From Moraxellaceae bacterium UBA2477 (GTDB lineage Bacteria > Pseudomonadota > Gammaproteobacteria > Pseudomonadales > Moraxellaceae), in assembly GCA_002342025.1 (NCBI GenBank), contig DDPD01000009.1:1-40502 (forward strand): 40,502 bases of DNA, in the 5' to 3' direction. A program made the position numbers and the translations under genes. Below the pieces are notes generated by a model, which was not told where the DNA came from, ran no database searches, and worked only from the letters and a program-made list of their open reading frames with translations. Positions 40,203 through 40,502 of this stretch are shown here, in pieces. Within the stretch, counting starts at the first letter, position 1. Each line of letters opens with the position of its first letter.

Positions 40203-40502
40203 TTATTTCACCATCGCCGTTTTGCGATAAGCCACTAGCATGAGCACAACACCCGCCACAATCATGGGCGCTGTGAGCATTTGCCCCTTGGTCATCCAAT
40301 CAAATAAGACAAAGCCTTGGTTGGCATCGGGCTCGCGGAAGAATTCAACCGTAAAGCGCGCGCAGCCATAGCCAATGAGGAAGAGCGCTGAGGCTGCCAT
40401 GCGGGGTCGTGGCTTCAGTGTAAACCATACCATCACAATAAATAGGACGAAGCCTTCCAAGACGGCCTCGTAGAGCTGTGAGGGATGACGTGCCAGCGCA
40501 TC
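40203..40502 (-). CDS. lgt: Prolipoprotein diacylglyceryl transferase, C-terminal part (cut by window edge)
   Basis: The last 99 residues of Lgt; the gene continues past the right edge. ARHPSQLYEAVLEG (residues 4-17 of the fragment) and LIGYGCARFTVEFFREPD match the C-terminal third of Lgt, and two to three transmembrane helices are present. The enzyme transfers diacylglycerol to the lipobox cysteine of prelipoproteins in the inner membrane. It would mature the lipoprotein encoded at 26424-26942. It leads the lgt-thyA-folA run. Confidence 0.95.
   Translation of the reverse strand, partial: DALARHPSQLYEAVLEGFVLFIVMVWFTLKPRPRMAASALFLIGYGCARFTVEFFREPDANQGFVLFDWMTKGQMLTAPMIVAGVVLMLVAYRKTAMVK

Overview
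This 40.5 kb window is dense, single-copy bacterial chromosome from a gammaproteobacterium, most likely in or near Pseudomonadales. The main supports are the order argH / algZ-algR-hemC-hemD-hemX-hemY, which is the Pseudomonas arrangement; an earP-efp pair whose EF-P carries arginine 32 (the rhamnosylated type); and an OmpA whose C-terminal half reads like Moraxellaceae OmpA. The family placement is inference. I see no insertion sequence, prophage, integrase or CRISPR array, and no gene-free gap over 300 bases.

Layout, left half. The 5' end of typA/bipA (minus, cut by the window edge) is followed by an OmpA-family porin (minus) and the divergent Hsp33 gene hslO. An ompR-envZ pair (minus) diverges from tex, which is followed on plus by gshA, dsbB and the comM/yifB ATPase. 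At 10.9-16.0 kb lies the most accessory-looking block: a minus-strand operon of a DUF2236/MpaB-type haem oxygenase, a cytochrome P450 and an HSDL2-like short-chain dehydrogenase. It is divergent from a TetR regulator and a ferritin-like PF10118 protein. Then come the Rep helicase gene and a convergent cytochrome c5-like gene, separated by a striking 109-base inverted repeat.

Layout, right half. A 57-residue H-NS-like mini-protein gene precedes pstSCAB, which has no phoU after it. Next are msrA (minus), an alpha/beta hydrolase, and an argH-lipoprotein-ygiQ operon (minus). The algZR regulators and the haem genes follow on plus, with hemY reduced to its membrane-anchor domain and ending at a tRNA-Phe gene. 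An AraC-family regulator overlaps a convergent YhjE-like MFS transporter, and an EamA transporter follows. The minus-strand run lgt-thyA-folA-earP-efp closes the window.

How the genes work together. Most are housekeeping: envelope sensing and porin (OmpR/EnvZ, OmpA), thiol and redox repair (GshA, DsbB, Hsp33, MsrA), phosphate uptake (PstSCAB), tetrapyrrole synthesis (HemCD plus HemX/HemY), C1/dTMP metabolism (ThyA, FolA), polyproline translation (EF-P, EarP) and lipoprotein maturation (Lgt).

Most worth following up are the DUF2236-P450-SDR / TetR-PF10118 cluster, a candidate hydrophobic-substrate oxidation system; the nested hairpin that doubles as a terminator and covers the hemC ribosome binding site; the N-terminal-only HemY; the H-NS-like mini-protein; and the long inverted repeat between rep and the cytochrome gene.
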